Source: Acheta domesticus
Lineage: Eukaryota > Arthropoda > Insecta > Orthoptera > Gryllidae
Reading direction: 5' to 3'
NCBI GenBank assembly: GCA_031308135.1
Contig: JAHLJT010009436.1
Location: 163,855,681 to 163,919,680 of the forward strand
Length of the DNA: 64,000 bases
Part shown: piece after piece, positions 12,781 to 23,995 of the stretch
Layout of the letters: each line of letters begins with the position of its first letter
Numbering within the stretch: position 1 is the stretch's first letter
The notes under the pieces: generated by a model
The model's input: only the letters and a program-made list of their open reading frames with translations
What the model was told of the DNA's origin: nothing
Database searches by the model: none
Position numbers and translations under genes: made by a program

Positions 12781-12889
12781 AATCGCAGTGTGGTGAGTCT
12801 TGGCAGTGGCAGAGGCGCGGGCAGGGACGACGGGATTCAGGCTTCCGTTAAGAGCTCGAAGCGCGATTGCCAGACAAAGTGATAACTAG

Positions 12890-13515
12890 GGAGCGGATTT
12901 CTATGATTTTGCATATTTTTCTCCATTGCTTCAAGGCCTAGCTAAGAAATTTTTTTTATATTTGGTGATAATTGGATGCTTTATTTTGTTAGTGCATATT
13001 TGTGCATATTTGATCAAGTTTTCTTGTTGGGAGCATATTTGTATGGGAGCATATTTTGCATATTTCGTTAAAATATAGAAAATGATTCGTGTTTTAATAG
13101 AATCTACTTGTGAGCGTTCATTGTTGGCAAAGCTTGTCACAATTTTCTTTTTTTTTTCTTTTCTGTAGATGATAAAATACTTGTGTCAATGTAGGATATT
13201 TCTTGATATATTTTTTAACTAAGCAAAAACAAGTTAAATAAGGCCTACAATGAACGTACTTCACTCAAGTGCACATTTACTTCAATTATTTCTCCCTAGA
13301 AGTAAGTTAGGTGTTATTACGTTTGCACAAAAATATTTTTTTCGTTCCAAGCATGCCTCCCCTGAATTTTATCAAAAGGATTTTTACAGAAAATGAAAAT
13401 TAAAAATTAATTGTAATTGCATACTAAAGTGCATATTTAAGGATTTTTAGGTCTTAAATGCATATTTTAAAAATCTTATTTCAAGATTTTGTTAGGGCAT
13501 AAAAATCCGCACCGT
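12890..13515. mobile_element. Non-autonomous TIR element, TGCATATTT-rich
   Basis: The 12-bp direct repeat AGTGATAACTAG at 12878-12889 and 13516-13527 flanks a 626-bp AT-rich segment. Its ends are inverted: left GAGCGGATTTCTATG, right (reverse complement) GTGCGGATTTTTATG. The interior holds about eight copies of the short word GCATATTT at both sides and no coding frame. After the right direct repeat the words GAGCGG recur, so the true duplication may be up to 19 bp with one mismatch. TIRs plus a direct repeat support a class II element; the superfamily is uncertain. Confidence 0.7.
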
Positions 13516-13611
13516 AGTGATAACTAGCGAGCGGTGACGTCAAAAAGTGTGCCCGCCCAGCGTAGGCAGTTATGAGACTGCGGCAGAGCGGGGTGAACGG
13601 CGGAAACTTTC

Positions 13612-14065
13612 CATGATTGATTGATTGTTCGTGATTCCCGGCGCGTCAACTACAGAGGTCATTAGTACCGTAAGTGTAGTGCGTGCTTTTTTTATCGGTG
13701 AATACGAGCTCTATGCTCCCGATCGATCTCCCGGCATGTGTGGTGGTGTTTGGAGCGTGTAAGTGTGTGTGTGTGTGTGAGGGGTAAGGATAGGACAAGG
13801 AGGAGGAGGAAAGATTGCGCACGGTCCGTAGCCCATTTTTTAGGGTACTGCTCCGTCATTCGCCTGGTGTTGATCGGAGCAACCACGGAAAACTACCGAT
13901 CAGAGCAGCCGGCCGCTAGAATTCTCCTCCAGACAGCGACTGAATTTGACCTAGCTGACAAGCTAGTGTCGAAAATCTTACCGCCGTCGGGAGTGGAAGC
14001 TAGGACCTCCCGGTCAGAGAGACTGCAGTGACATCAGTGGAAGCACTGAGCCATCTCTCCCGGTC
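13612..14065 (-). mobile_element. tRNA-derived SINE family A, copy 1
   Basis: Minus-strand copy: the (AATC)n tail lies at the low-coordinate end (13614-13626, seen as GATTGATT) and the tRNA-like head at the high end, where the reverse complement reads GGGAGAGATGGCTCAGTG (A-box-like). The B-box region is degenerate. Imperfect 10-bp direct repeats GGAAACTTTC (13602-13611) and GGAGGCTTTC (14066-14075) flank it. It is shorter than the other copies because about 100 bp are missing between the tail-proximal block and the GT-rich middle (13755-13780). Confidence 0.85.
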
Positions 14066-14460
14066 GGAGGCTTTCGGAGCGGCAAGCGCAGGAGACGGCG
14101 CGGCGGCGGCAGCGCGAGCATCGAAAAGGCCCTGGAGGCAGCGGGTGGGGGAGGGGGTGGTTGGAGGGGAGGGGGTGACAGGGTTAACGTGGCGCTGCAT
14201 CTTCTCCCTCGCTTCGATTTACGTTCGCGCGGAATTTGTTAGCTGTTAAACAATTCCGGAGCTTTAGAGCTGCATCTGGAGACGGCGGAGGCACGCATCG
14301 ATCGAAGCACTACGCTCTCCTCTTGCCCCTCCCCCACTCCCTCCCTCCCACCCCCCACTCCTTCTCAAAGCGCCCCTGCGGCTCCGCGTTCAGCTACCTA
14401 GCGCCTCCGACGTGGATTCCTCGAATCCTCTGTGCGGTGTTTCTCTCGAGAGCTGCTTCT
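14066..14460. other. GC-rich island
   Basis: GC- and CpG-rich sequence with a G-rich patch (14145-14180) and a C-rich patch (14320-14360). No exon recognised. Confidence 0.45.
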
Positions 14461-14559
14461 TCGCAATGAGCCACTGAGTTCGTGTCTCCGTATTTGCGCG
14501 TACAGTGTATTTTACCTTGCTTCCCTGCAGGTTTAAATTATTTTTTGTCGTTGATTTAT

Positions 14560-15780
14560 TCAAGCGTGTTTAATAGATGCTTATTAGGATGTCCCTTATT
14601 TTTTCGAAAAAAAAAGGAAAAAATGGAAACGCATACGCTGTAAATTTCTTCGTTATTTATTACTACGCTCCCATAACAAAATTAATCTGATTCAATAAAC
14701 GGGAACTCGTACCTACTTGATTTTGAAAGTGTTCGTTCCGGACGCTCTGGACAAGAGATGCGCGCTACTCCACGTATGTTAGTTTTTGTGGTGTCAGTTT
14801 TTATGCAATTATTTTGGTTTCAGGTGATGGCAGACAAATAAGAAACGATAAAAAGACATCTCAGTCCGTAATGTGGAACACTATAGACAGCAGGTGCAAA
14901 ATTGTCTTCAAATCGACAGGTTTCATCTGTTTATTTTATAATATCCTGGAAGATAAATTAACAGTGAGCAAAAGTGCAAATCTAACAAGTTCGTGAATAT
15001 ATTTTCAAAAGATCAGAATACTTGTGTACTCCGTTTATTATTTAGTAATTTACCAAAAGTTTAAATGAAGTTGTATCTGATGAACCCACGCCGACACTGC
15101 CTCAAACGACTATTGTAAAAATGCTATTAAACATTTTGTTATGCCACAGCTAGTTGCACCTTTGTATAGTGTAGATATCAACTAAGCATCAGTGTCTGTT
15201 TAGATTCTTCAGTCTGAAGAGAACTGGATATATATATTCATGAATTTTCGATAAAAATACTTCAATCAATACATTCGAACGAAGACACGGAAGAAGAGAG
15301 CAGAGGAAACATACACATATTTTGAGAAAAATATTCCCGAAGTTATTACCATCCACTGCGACAAAAACAAAACAAAACATAGAAAAACAAATACGACAAT
15401 AGTTGACTACTGCTTGGTGTATATAATAAATATTATTCGATTTATTTTTGTTCTCTGAAAATTTTACCTCGAAGCCAATTAGAAATGTCACTTGTCACCT
15501 AATAGAATCGTGTCACTACATTTATGTTCTCTATCATATAATTATTGTATTCACTGAGTCTCAACTTCGATTGAAAATTATCATACATTGTTTTTCCATA
15601 TTTTCATTTTATTATCCTAAATCAGATTCTCTAACAAATTAATGCAAATATGTGATAACCATCTTAATTTTCTTTATCAGACTTGGTATACCACAGACGT
15701 ACAATAACACTGATCCCCATTCATCAAGCTCCGCTGGAATTGAATACCGGTTCGTGAGTTCTCAACCTTAGTACTCCGCT
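14560..15780. other. AT-rich intergenic sequence, nothing recognised
   Basis: AT-rich with short frames only. Confidence 0.5.
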
Positions 15781-15879
15781 TCATTCTTGTTTGATTCTGT
15801 CACATTCAGACTCTCCTAATTACGGCTTTAATTCTCCTTTTCTTCGTGAGCCAGGCTCCCTGATGTCTTTTGAGCGACA

Positions 15880-16167
15880 CACCGACTTCGCGAGTCTCCA
15901 ACACATTGTCTCTTGGACGCTCTTGAACTCTCCGACTCTTCGACGCTCCGACGCACAGACGTTCCGACTCACAGACGCTCCCAGGCTCCTACGGTCCGAC
16001 GACGCTCTGACCCTCCGACCCCGTGACCATCCGATGCCCGACCCTCCAATCCCCCGGCCCTCCGGCACTCCGACGCCTCGATGCTCCAACGGTGCGTCAC
16101 GATTCTGTCTTTCCGACTCCCCGGCGCTCCTTCCCTTTCACCTCCCAACATTCGGACAACCCGACTC
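15880..16167. repeat. Degenerate CTCCGACG-type minisatellite, left part
   Basis: Repeated CTCCGACG / CACAGACG / CTCTGACC words at roughly 9-11 bp spacing. The same words resume at 16699-16760 after the SINE, so the SINE split one array. Confidence 0.65.
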
Positions 16168-16178
16168 TCCGACATCCT

Positions 16179-16687
16179 CTCTGACCGGGAGGTCCTAGGT
16201 TCCAGTCCCGACGGCGGCAGGATTTTCGACACTAGCTTGTCAGCTAGGTCGAATTCAGTCGCTGTCTGGAGGAGAATTCTAGCGGCCGGCTGCTCTGATC
16301 GGTGGTTTTTCGTGGTTTCTCCGATCAACACCAGGCGAAAGCCGGAGCAGTACCCTAACAAACGGGCCACGGACTGCGCGCGATCTTTCCTTCCTCCTCC
16401 TTTTCCTATCCTCTCCTCTTACACACACTTACACTAACATGCACTACACTACCACACATGCCGGGAGACCGATCGAGAGCTTACAACTTGTCCCGGCTGG
16501 GGCGGTGCCCCGCTGGTGGGAGATATCTGGTTGAAGAGAAACCCCGCTAGTCGACGGTAGGTCGACGCGAGATCTCGCCATCCAGCGGGGAAAAGATCAT
16601 CGCCACCTCCCGAGAAAGACACGCACTATACTTACCGGACTAATGACCAATGTAGTTGGCGCCCGGAAACACGAATCAATCAATCAA
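16179..16687 (+). mobile_element. tRNA-derived SINE family A, copy 2, with target duplication
   Basis: The copy is bounded by TCCGACATCCT (16168-16178) and TCCGACATACT (16688-16698), a near-perfect 11-bp target duplication. It starts just inside the tRNA-like head and so lacks the A box, but it keeps a B-box-like GGTTCCAGTCC at about 16198-16208. The body contains the CACACACTTACAC-type middle and the block shared by all copies, and ends in (AATC)n. Length 509 bp. It is inserted in a degenerate minisatellite. Confidence 0.9.
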
Positions 16688-16759
16688 TCCGACATACTGA
16701 CACTCCGACGCTCTGGTACTCCCAAACCTGAGCACTGCCATAACGAGCCTACAAGTCTG

Positions 16760-17490
16760 CGGCACTCAGGTCTGCCACCCAGGCGTCGTTCCCTGTCGAG
16801 GCGCAACTTCTGCAGCTGCCGCCACCGCCCGCGCTTCTCCGTCGCGTCGCGACTGCGCCCCCCGCCTGGCCCAGGTGGCTGTCGCGTTTCCAATCTCCAC
16901 GCGCGACACTCGTCCGCCCTCTCGCCCACCCTCTGTCTCTCCTGCGTCCCGGCCTCGCCCTTCTCCTCCCGCGCCCACCCCGCCATCACTACGCCATACC
17001 TCTGTTCACTTCTTCCCTCTCGCCCCCGCCATTCCTCTCCCGACCCTTCCCCGTTCCATTCCTCCGCCCCCGCCCCTATCCACTCTGACCTACCTCCCCC
17101 TGCTCCCTCACCACACCACCCCCTCACTACCCCGCCCCCTCCCCACCCCGCCCCTCACCACCCCGCCCTGTCACCACCCCGCCCCGTCACCACCCTGCCC
17201 CGTCACCACCCGCCCCCTCCCCACTCCACCCTCTTTCCAACCCATCCCCTCTTTCCCTCTCCGCCGTGCCCCCTCTCCACCCCGCCCTTCTCTGCCGCAC
17301 CCCCTCTCCGCTCCAGCCCCGCCTCCACCTGCGCCACGCCCGGTCGCTCGGGAAATTATTGCGGTTGCGAGTCGACTCGTCTTTGCGCAAGGCGGGGCGG
17401 GGCGGCTCCCCTGCTTGTGCATATTTATCACCAGGCGCACTTGTATTGTTTCCACCCCGGGGGCGTTCAGAGGTTTCACCCAAGTTTTAA
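16760..17490. other. C-rich low-complexity island
   Basis: C- and CT-rich sequence with CACCCCGCCC words (especially 17140-17300). Several overlapping frames on both strands are open only because of composition; they encode Pro/Ser/Ala-rich strings without domains. Confidence 0.6.
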
Positions 17491-17499
17491 GTGTAACTG

Positions 17500-18950
17500 A
17501 CACTAAGAATCCCTTCTTGGTCTTTGGCGCAGTGTTAAAAGGATATACTCTAAAATACTTCCTCCCGCTCGCCTGTCATTGCTTGTTCTGAACATTGCTA
17601 TAAATTGAAATTGTGAATTTAAATATTTGATTCAACAAACTGAATCTTCAGTTTCATTCATGTGGTGTGACAAAAACCTAGAAATAAGTCACTCATTCAC
17701 TGTATTTTCTTTGAATTCCAGTTTAATTTGAATCTTAAAGGTTTGCACAATAAAATTTACAATATTAATTAAAATAAATTGGAATTATTGAAATTTCCAG
17801 ATATATCAATGATTAATGAAATAAAATATCAACTGATACGTTTCTTCATATTCCAGATGTGAAATTGCTTCATATAATTTGGAGTGAGTTCAACATCTTT
17901 TAAAACTCACATTATAAAATTAAGATATAAAAATCTTATAGTAGCATGAAATGACAAGATAGAAATAAAGACCTGTTTCGATGCGTGTAAAGAATTACAA
18001 GTGGATGGTGCTATTCTTTATCCTAGATTCTTCTGCGTACTTACAATTGTTAGAAGGGCTTAAAAGTATTTTGAAGTATTGCTCCTGGAAACTCTGTTTC
18101 CGAAACTTACTGCCCTCGTAAAATAACTCTCCCGGTCCTGACAAATGGCATTCTGCTAGTCGGTGCACAGCATTCTCACACTTGCACTTCTTCGCATTTG
18201 TTTTCAGATACTTTGCTACAGTTTCTTGCAGCGAGATTAATAGCCTTTTCACGTTTTTATCTTTCCCTGTAAAACTTTTTTCCTATCTTCTTGTGTTATT
18301 CATCATATTTAGGTTATGTGTGTAAATATTGTTCGATTATTAAATAATTGAGCAATTTGAAGTCCAATAATACAAATTAAAACATTATGGACTTTTGAAG
18401 AGGTTCACTATTTTCATAAATGTAATAGAAATAGTGTGTAGTGAAATAATAGTGCATACTTTCAATAGTGTTACAAAGAACTTTAACCAGACCCATTTCT
18501 TCAAAAATCATACTTCAAACTTGACAAACCACGTTAGTTATAGATACTAGAGAAACGCACATTGCGTGTTCACTAAAATACAAGCACAAAATGTGAGATA
18601 TTCATTTCCCGTCTAGGAATTTAAAAACAATATTATTGTTTAATTTAAAATTTATTTAGGCAATAAAAACTATAAAGGGTTATAATAATAGTTTTCTAAT
18701 ACGGCTTCATTAACCTAAATCAGTTACAGTGTGTAAAATTAAAGCATATTTTTAAAATCATTTGACCTAGTTGTTATGTTCCAATATTTTTCTGAGAAAA
18801 GCAAGCAGTATTTGCTCCACTCTCGCGCATTGCCTGTACAAACTTGTACTTTTTATCAAAGCTTCTCGATTGTCGTTGAGTTGACGAGTAAACTTTCATG
18901 GTCGTTCGAGTGCAGAATACGGTTTCCTGTGGCATGAAGCCCAAGGAACT
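17500..18950. other. AT-rich intergenic sequence, nothing recognised
   Basis: AT-rich; an 85-codon minus-strand frame (17995-18252) has Cys/Lys-rich but unrecognised sequence. Confidence 0.5.
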
Positions 18951-18954
18951 GGCG

Positions 18955-19335
18955 CGAGCTCTCGAAGGCGGGACCGGCGCGGCCCGGCGCGGCGGGGCGC
19001 AGCGGGGCGGGGCAGGGTGAGGAGGGACGGGACGGGGCGGGCAGGGCGGGGTGGCCTATCAGTATGGAGCTGCTCGCCCGCGCGCGATCCGCCCGCGGAA
19101 CCACGGCTGTTTTATTGATGCGCGCGCCCCGCCCCGCCCCCGCCCCCACCCCCGCCCCGCTCTCACCGGAAGAAGGCGCGATTGCTTCCTGGCGCCAGCG
19201 CCTCCTACGTCATACCTCGCCCGCCGCCCTCCAGCATCCGCCAACCACGCCGCCGAAGCAGCCCACACCTCCGACCCGCCCACCCTCTTTGCCACCCCCT
19301 GAACCGCCACCTTCGTCGGCCTCGTCACTATCGTC
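18955..19335. other. GC-rich CpG island with GGGGC/CCCCG words
   Basis: The first half is G-rich (GGCGGGGC words) and the second half C-rich, on the same strand, giving weak self-complementarity. No exon recognised. Confidence 0.5.
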
Positions 19336-19664
19336 AGGGGGGAGCGGTCAGCGTATCGGACTGTTACACCCAAGTTCGCCGGTTCAAATCCGATTGAAGC
19401 TGTGGATTTTTAAGGGCGAAAACATCCTTCGTACGGCTCCTTCGGAGGGGAAGTAAATCCGGCTGTCCAATGTTAGTAGATTTACCGCATCCTCAAACCT
19501 AAATGAAGACTCTGTGCTAGATTCAAATCGCCTATTTCGTCGTCCAAGTAATCTTGGTTCTCCGCTAGTTGGTGAAAGGAGTGTAGCGAAATTTGCGTAG
19601 TCAGACGGAAGAGCAGGCTTCATGGCCTGCGTCTCGCCACGTAAAATAAGGCAATTCAATTCAA
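19336..19664 (+). mobile_element. tRNA-derived SINE family B (AATTC tail)
   Basis: The head resembles a tRNA gene: GAGCGGTCAGCG (A-box-like, 19341-19352) and GGTTCAAATCC (B box, 19381-19391). Then comes the body with the word CTCCTTCGGAGGGGAAGTAA (about 19437-19456), which I associate from memory with widespread arthropod interspersed repeats. The 3' end is an AATTC-type short repeat (19652-19664). About 330 bp. I found no clear target duplication. Confidence 0.75.
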
Positions 19665-20060
19665 CCGTGGCCTCCACCGTCGTCGCGACTCCCACTGACC
19701 CTGCCATCCCCATCATTCCGCACATTCATCCACGTCGCCCCTCACATTCCCGCCGCTCCGTCGCATTTGCCGCTCCTGTCGTTCCAGTTTCATTTTACTG
19801 GCCCTGCCGTCCCCACGAGACCTGTCGCCTCACCGCGTCGTTGCCCCTTCCGATCCTGCCTACCCCGCCCCCTTTCGTCTCCATTGCTCCTGTCATTCCA
19901 ATTGACTCTATCGCCCCCATCACCCCAGCGCTTCATGACCCTGTCGTCCCAGTCGCCCACATCGCCCCCAATGCCCCAAAGCACCACGCCCCAACGCCCC
20001 AACGCCCCAACGCCCCAACGTCCCGCCGTTTCCACAGGCCCTATAGTTTCCTCAGTTCTG
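19665..20060. repeat. Degenerate C-rich minisatellite with 8-bp CGCCCCAA units
   Basis: CCT/CGTCC-rich sequence with a degenerate ~10-bp period. At 19987-20022 four clean CGCCCCAA units occur in a row. Frames through it are Pro/Ser/Thr-rich and not recognisable. Confidence 0.6.
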
Positions 20061-20356
20061 GCCGTACCTGACCGTAATTGCAGCTTCCACATTTTCCACA
20101 GTACTCGCCTTTGGTCCCTACTTAGCCATTCACAGCGCCTCCCTCGCGGTCGTTGCTAAAATATCGCCTATTGCGCCTTGATATCTGCAACTGTTGTTGA
20201 CGTCCCGTGTCCATCTCTCGAGGCCTCAGCCGTCTAATCCATCCCGTTGGCGACAAGGTTGCACTTCTCGCCAGTCAAGCCACCCCATGAAGTGAGGGAA
20301 TTATGATGCGGTGTTGTTGAAGTAATTAAATGGAGTAATCAAAGATGGCATTCAGA

Positions 20357-20447
20357 CAGACGGCTTTCGACGGTTTGCCGTCAACAAACAATTTGTTTAT
20401 ATCTGTAGACTGATGATGTCGGCAAAGCCTCTCTGAATAAATACCCT
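20357..20447. mobile_element. Penelope-like remnant with split hammerhead-like motifs
   Basis: On the minus strand 20357-20383 reads TGACGGC, loop, CCGTC, then GAAA, the second half of a hammerhead-like core. On the plus strand 20410-20447 reads CTGATGATG-TCGGC...GCC followed by CTCTGAATAAAT. The last word and the CTGATGATG hairpin are shared with the minus-strand motif at 33824-33860, so both are copies of one dispersed repeat. The two halves here lie in inverted orientation, as in the compound insertions elsewhere in this window. No coding sequence remains. Confidence 0.45.
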
Positions 20448-21041
20448 GAGTTGTCGGAGATGGACATCTTCTCCAAGTCTCCCCAACATTTCCCCTTTTG
20501 GTTGGTACATATCTTGTTCTTGCCATCACCTTTCAGAATCTTCTCCCGCTCACACGCTATACACAGCACCTGCAACTGCTCTTTACAGTGTTTTGTAGCG
20601 AAGAAATTAACCTCTCCGCTCGCTTTGTGTGGCTTGCTCCACCTTCGTAATTTATTGCGTTTCAGTTCACTGCATCTCCTTCATTGGTATTGTGCTGACC
20701 CCGCAAACTCCAACCTCTACATCTCTCCAAAATTCCTTCAACGACCTTCTGGATTGTTTAGCTTCAGTGCCTTTCGCTACATTTGCAGATCTCTGGCTCA
20801 GCGCCATCTCTATAACAAGAAGGTACATCCTCATCGTGTTACTGTTATTTCGAACTATCGTTTTCGTGAACGAACACGATTTTCGAATTGTTTTTGCTCT
20901 CTGTCAGCTTTCTAATCCAATATTTAGAGGCTTAGAATTTACAAATACAATTACTTGTTTACATTTTGTTTCTATTTTCAGTTAGTAGTAGTTTGTGTTT
21001 ACAGCTGGGGCCAAGAATGTTATATAGGATCTTCTATCACA

Positions 21042-21042
21042 A

Positions 21043-21099
<57 letters not shown>

Positions 21100-21119
21100 G
21101 TTATTGTCATTATTATTAA
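21042..21119. repeat. (ATT)n microsatellite
   Basis: About 25 ATT units, the last few interrupted by G/C. Confidence 0.95.
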
Positions 21120-21499
21120 TAGTATTTTTGTGAACAGTAGATCTCGCGTCCCAAAATAACTTTCTCTCCAATGCTGACTTTGAAAATTAATCCAATAATA
21201 TGAAAACCATATTTTGTTGCGAGTACGTAACAAACATTGCATGAATCGGAGCCATTAAACCGGTCACCACATTAGAACGGAATAAAAAATAAAAACCCTT
21301 ACAAGAAAGTAGATTTTAATGACTTTTATAAATATTCCGCCAGGTTCCAAGAAAATGAAAAAAAAATTAGTAACAAACAAATTTACAGACTGACAAAATC
21401 CCGAGCAGTCGAGATGAAAGGAAACCTTATTCTCCAAATCTTTTTTGGGAGGGCAAATCGTATGGTTATCTGCTTCTTCGGTCGAGGGTCGCATATCCC

Positions 21500-21680
21500 T
21501 CATCACTTCGTTTCTTCCATTCCCATCCCTCGGAGCGCGGAGCTCCACGGAGCGCGTCGCCCGCCCGGGCGGAAGGCGGCCCGTGGAGGCAGGGGCGCTT
21601 CATTTGCGCCTTCCGCGCCGGCGTTGGCTGCCCCTGCCCCGCCTACGCCACGCCACGCCCCACCCCGCCCCGCCCCGCCA
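21500..21680. other. GC-rich island interrupted by a SINE
   Basis: CpG-rich then CCACGCCCC/CCCCGCC pentamer-type sequence, ending directly at SINE copy 3. The same kind of DNA resumes at 22120. Confidence 0.55.
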
Positions 21681-22119
21681 TCAGTCGCTGTCTGGAGGAG
21701 AATTCTAGCAGCCGGCTGCTCTGATCGGTAGTTTTCCGTGGTTTTTCCGATCAACACCGTGCGAATGCCGGAGCAGTACCCTAACAGACGGGCCACGGAC
21801 CGCGCGGGATATTTCCTTCCTCTTCCTTGTCCTATCCTCTCCTCTCACACACACTTTTACTAACTGCACTACACTGCTACACATAACGAGATACCGGTCG
21901 GGAGCTTACAGCTTGTCCCGGCTGGGACGGTGCCCCGCGGGTGGGAGATACCTGGTTGAGGGGAAAACCCCGCTAGTCGGCGGTAGGTCGGCGCCAGATC
22001 TCGCCATCCATCGGGGAAAAGATCATCGCCACCTCCCGTGGAAAATACGCACTACACTTACGGGACTAATGATCCAAGTAGTTGACGCGCCCGGAAAGAC
22101 GAATCAATCAATAAATCAA
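21681..22119 (+). mobile_element. tRNA-derived SINE family A, copy 3 (5'-truncated)
   Basis: Begins at the internal block TCAGTCGCTGTCTGG and therefore lacks the tRNA-like head. It then follows the family body to the CGCCCGGAAAGACGAATC end and the AATC/AATA tail at 22100-22119. Both flanks are CCCCGCC-type repeats, so a target duplication cannot be told from the host repeat. Confidence 0.85.
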
Positions 22120-22450
22120 CCCCCCCGCCACGCCACGCCCCGCCACGCCCCGCCACGCCCACGCTCCCTCTCCGCCCAGCCCCTTCCCGCCCCGCCCTGG
22201 CCCTCACCCTGTCTCCACCCCGCCTTCACCCCGCCCCCGCTCCCGCCCCGTCCGCTAAGCCCACTCCCCGCCCCGTCCCGCCATGCCATTCCACGCCCAC
22301 GCCCCCTCTCCGCCCCACCCCTCCCCACCCCGCCCTGGTCCTCACCCTGCCTGCGCCCCGCCTTCCTTCCGCCCCGCCCCGGCCCCCGCTCCACCACTCG
22401 CTCAATCTCGATCTCCCACCTTCGCTTCCGCTCCGCTCCTGAACCCGGCC
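22120..22450. repeat. Degenerate CGCCC/CGCCA pentamer array
   Basis: CGCCACGCC, CGCCCCGCC and similar words for about 300 bp, with C-rich purine-poor strand. All long frames here (Pro/Arg/His strings on plus, Gly/Arg on minus) are repeat by-products. Confidence 0.65.
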
Positions 22451-22697
22451 TTCTGTTGCAGCGCGCGCTCGCTTGCTGCGAGTAGAGACCATTGCACGGG
22501 GACTCACAGGAAGGGAGAATGGTGCAAAAGAACCGGATTCTCTTTTACTGCAATTTCTTATGGCTCTCGCGTGTAGTCCAATCAGAAGCTCCAACGTCGG
22601 TAAGTTCGGTGTGCTGGTGTTGACTGGTGATGTGGTTTTTCAAGAACCCATTGCAGAGAAGCTCAAGGCATGCTACGGTTTCACGAAACGTGTTCGT

Positions 22698-23259
22698 GAT
22701 TGTTCGTGACTGTGGGCCCGTCAACTGCAAAGGTCATTCGCCCCGTAAGTGTAGTGCGTGTTTTGGTCGGGAGGTGGCGGTGATCTTTTCCCGCTGGTTG
22801 GCGAGATCCGGCGTCGACCTACCGTCGACTACCGGGGTTTCCCCAACCAGGTATCTCCCACAAGCGGGGCACCGGCCCGGCCGGCACATGCTCTCAGCTC
22901 CCGACCGGTCTCCCGGCATGTGTGGTAGTGTAGTGCATGTTAGTGTGTGTGTGTATGTATGTGTGTGTGTAAGGGGTGAGAATAGGACAAGGAAGAGGGA
23001 GGAAAGATCGCGCGCGGTCCGTGGCCCGTTTGTTAGGGTACTGCTCCGGCATTCACCTCGTGTTGATCGTAGAAACCACGGAAAACTACCGATCAAAGCA
23101 GCCGGTCGCTAGAATTCTCCTCCAGACAGTGACTGAATTCGACCTCGCTGACAAACTAGTGTCGAAAATCCTGCCGCCGTGGGGAGTGGAGTCCTAGGAC
23201 CTCCCGTCGAAAGAGACTGCAGTGACATCAGTTGATGCACTGAGCCATCTCTCCCGGTC
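22698..23259 (-). mobile_element. tRNA-derived SINE family A, copy 4 (near full length)
   Basis: Minus-strand copy, 562 bp. The tail end is at 22698 (a degenerate GATTGTTCGTG instead of a clean AATC tail). The middle has a GT-rich stretch (22940-22971). The head end 23225-23259 reads, reverse-complemented, GACCGGGAGAGATGGCTCAG, an A-box-like word. It retains the ~100-bp block that copy 1 lost. No target duplication recognised. Confidence 0.85.
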
Positions 23260-23272
23260 ACTGCTGTATACC

Positions 23273-23516
23273 GCGATTTCTGCAACTTTCCCCCTCAAGG
23301 CCACTCAAATTCCATCTTCGCAATGGAATATGTCACGGCAATTCGCGTCTTTTTCGGTCTTGCCGGTAGAAATCGCATGATCGCAAGCACTGCTTGATAC
23401 GGCCGCAATCATGCGAAATCTATCGGAAGCACGAAGAAAGATGCGAAATACCGTGACATATTCCATCGCGAAGATGGGATTTGAGTGGCCTTGAGGGGCA
23501 AAGTTAGAAAAATCGC
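23273..23516. repeat. 244-bp hairpin (foldback) repeat
   Basis: The two arms are imperfect reverse complements meeting near 23395. Each holds CTCAAGGCCACTCAAAT, CATCTTCGC, ATGGAATATGTCACGG and, nearer the centre, ATCGCATGAT/CGCATGATTG. The outer ends are GCGATTT and its complement. It starts 13 bp after the SINE copy 4 head. TA dinucleotides lie just outside both ends, compatible with but not proof of a TA target site. Confidence 0.8.
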
Positions 23517-23519
23517 AGG

Positions 23520-23785
23520 ATAGAAGATGTGCGCAGGAGAGTGGTGACTGCACTGCGCCTGGTGGCAGGAGGAAGAGGCCGCCAGTGCGCGCGCGCGGGC
23601 CAGCCGCCGAGCAGCGTCGGGCGAGCGGAAGGCGCCTGGCGCCGGAAGTCGGAGCGAGCGCCGGGGCGCCTCCTCGCGACCTCGTTGGCGCAGGAAAGCG
23701 AAACTGCCGGAGGACGTGGCCTGCCTCGCGCGCGGGACCGCTCCAAATTGACGCGCAGGCAGCCGGTGAAAACGGTTCCATCTGG
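23520..23785. other. CpG-rich island
   Basis: GC-rich segment with several open frames on both strands, none with a recognisable domain. Confidence 0.45.
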
Positions 23786-23995
23786 ACAAGGCGCCGCGCA
23801 TCAGGATACCATGCTCACCTGCAAACAATAATATTACGTCTTGCCTGGATAGCAGAGGTCGCTAAAGCTGAAGAGCCGTAGCTGCAGATTCGAATCCTAC
23901 CCTGGGAATGAATGTCTGTGTCTGCATACCGTTACTGTTACCCTCAATGTTACTTACAGTGGTCGCAGTATGAACGTAGTGGTTGAAATGCCACC

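Noticed and set aside
16643..17591. 285- and 238-codon Pro/Ser/Thr/His-rich ORFs
   Set aside because: C-rich low-complexity DNA; the first also starts inside a SINE.
23838..23910. Possible tRNA gene or SINE head (B-box-like GATTCGAATCC)
   Set aside because: No acceptor stem or complete cloverleaf could be drawn, and no second copy with a defined end was seen in the window.
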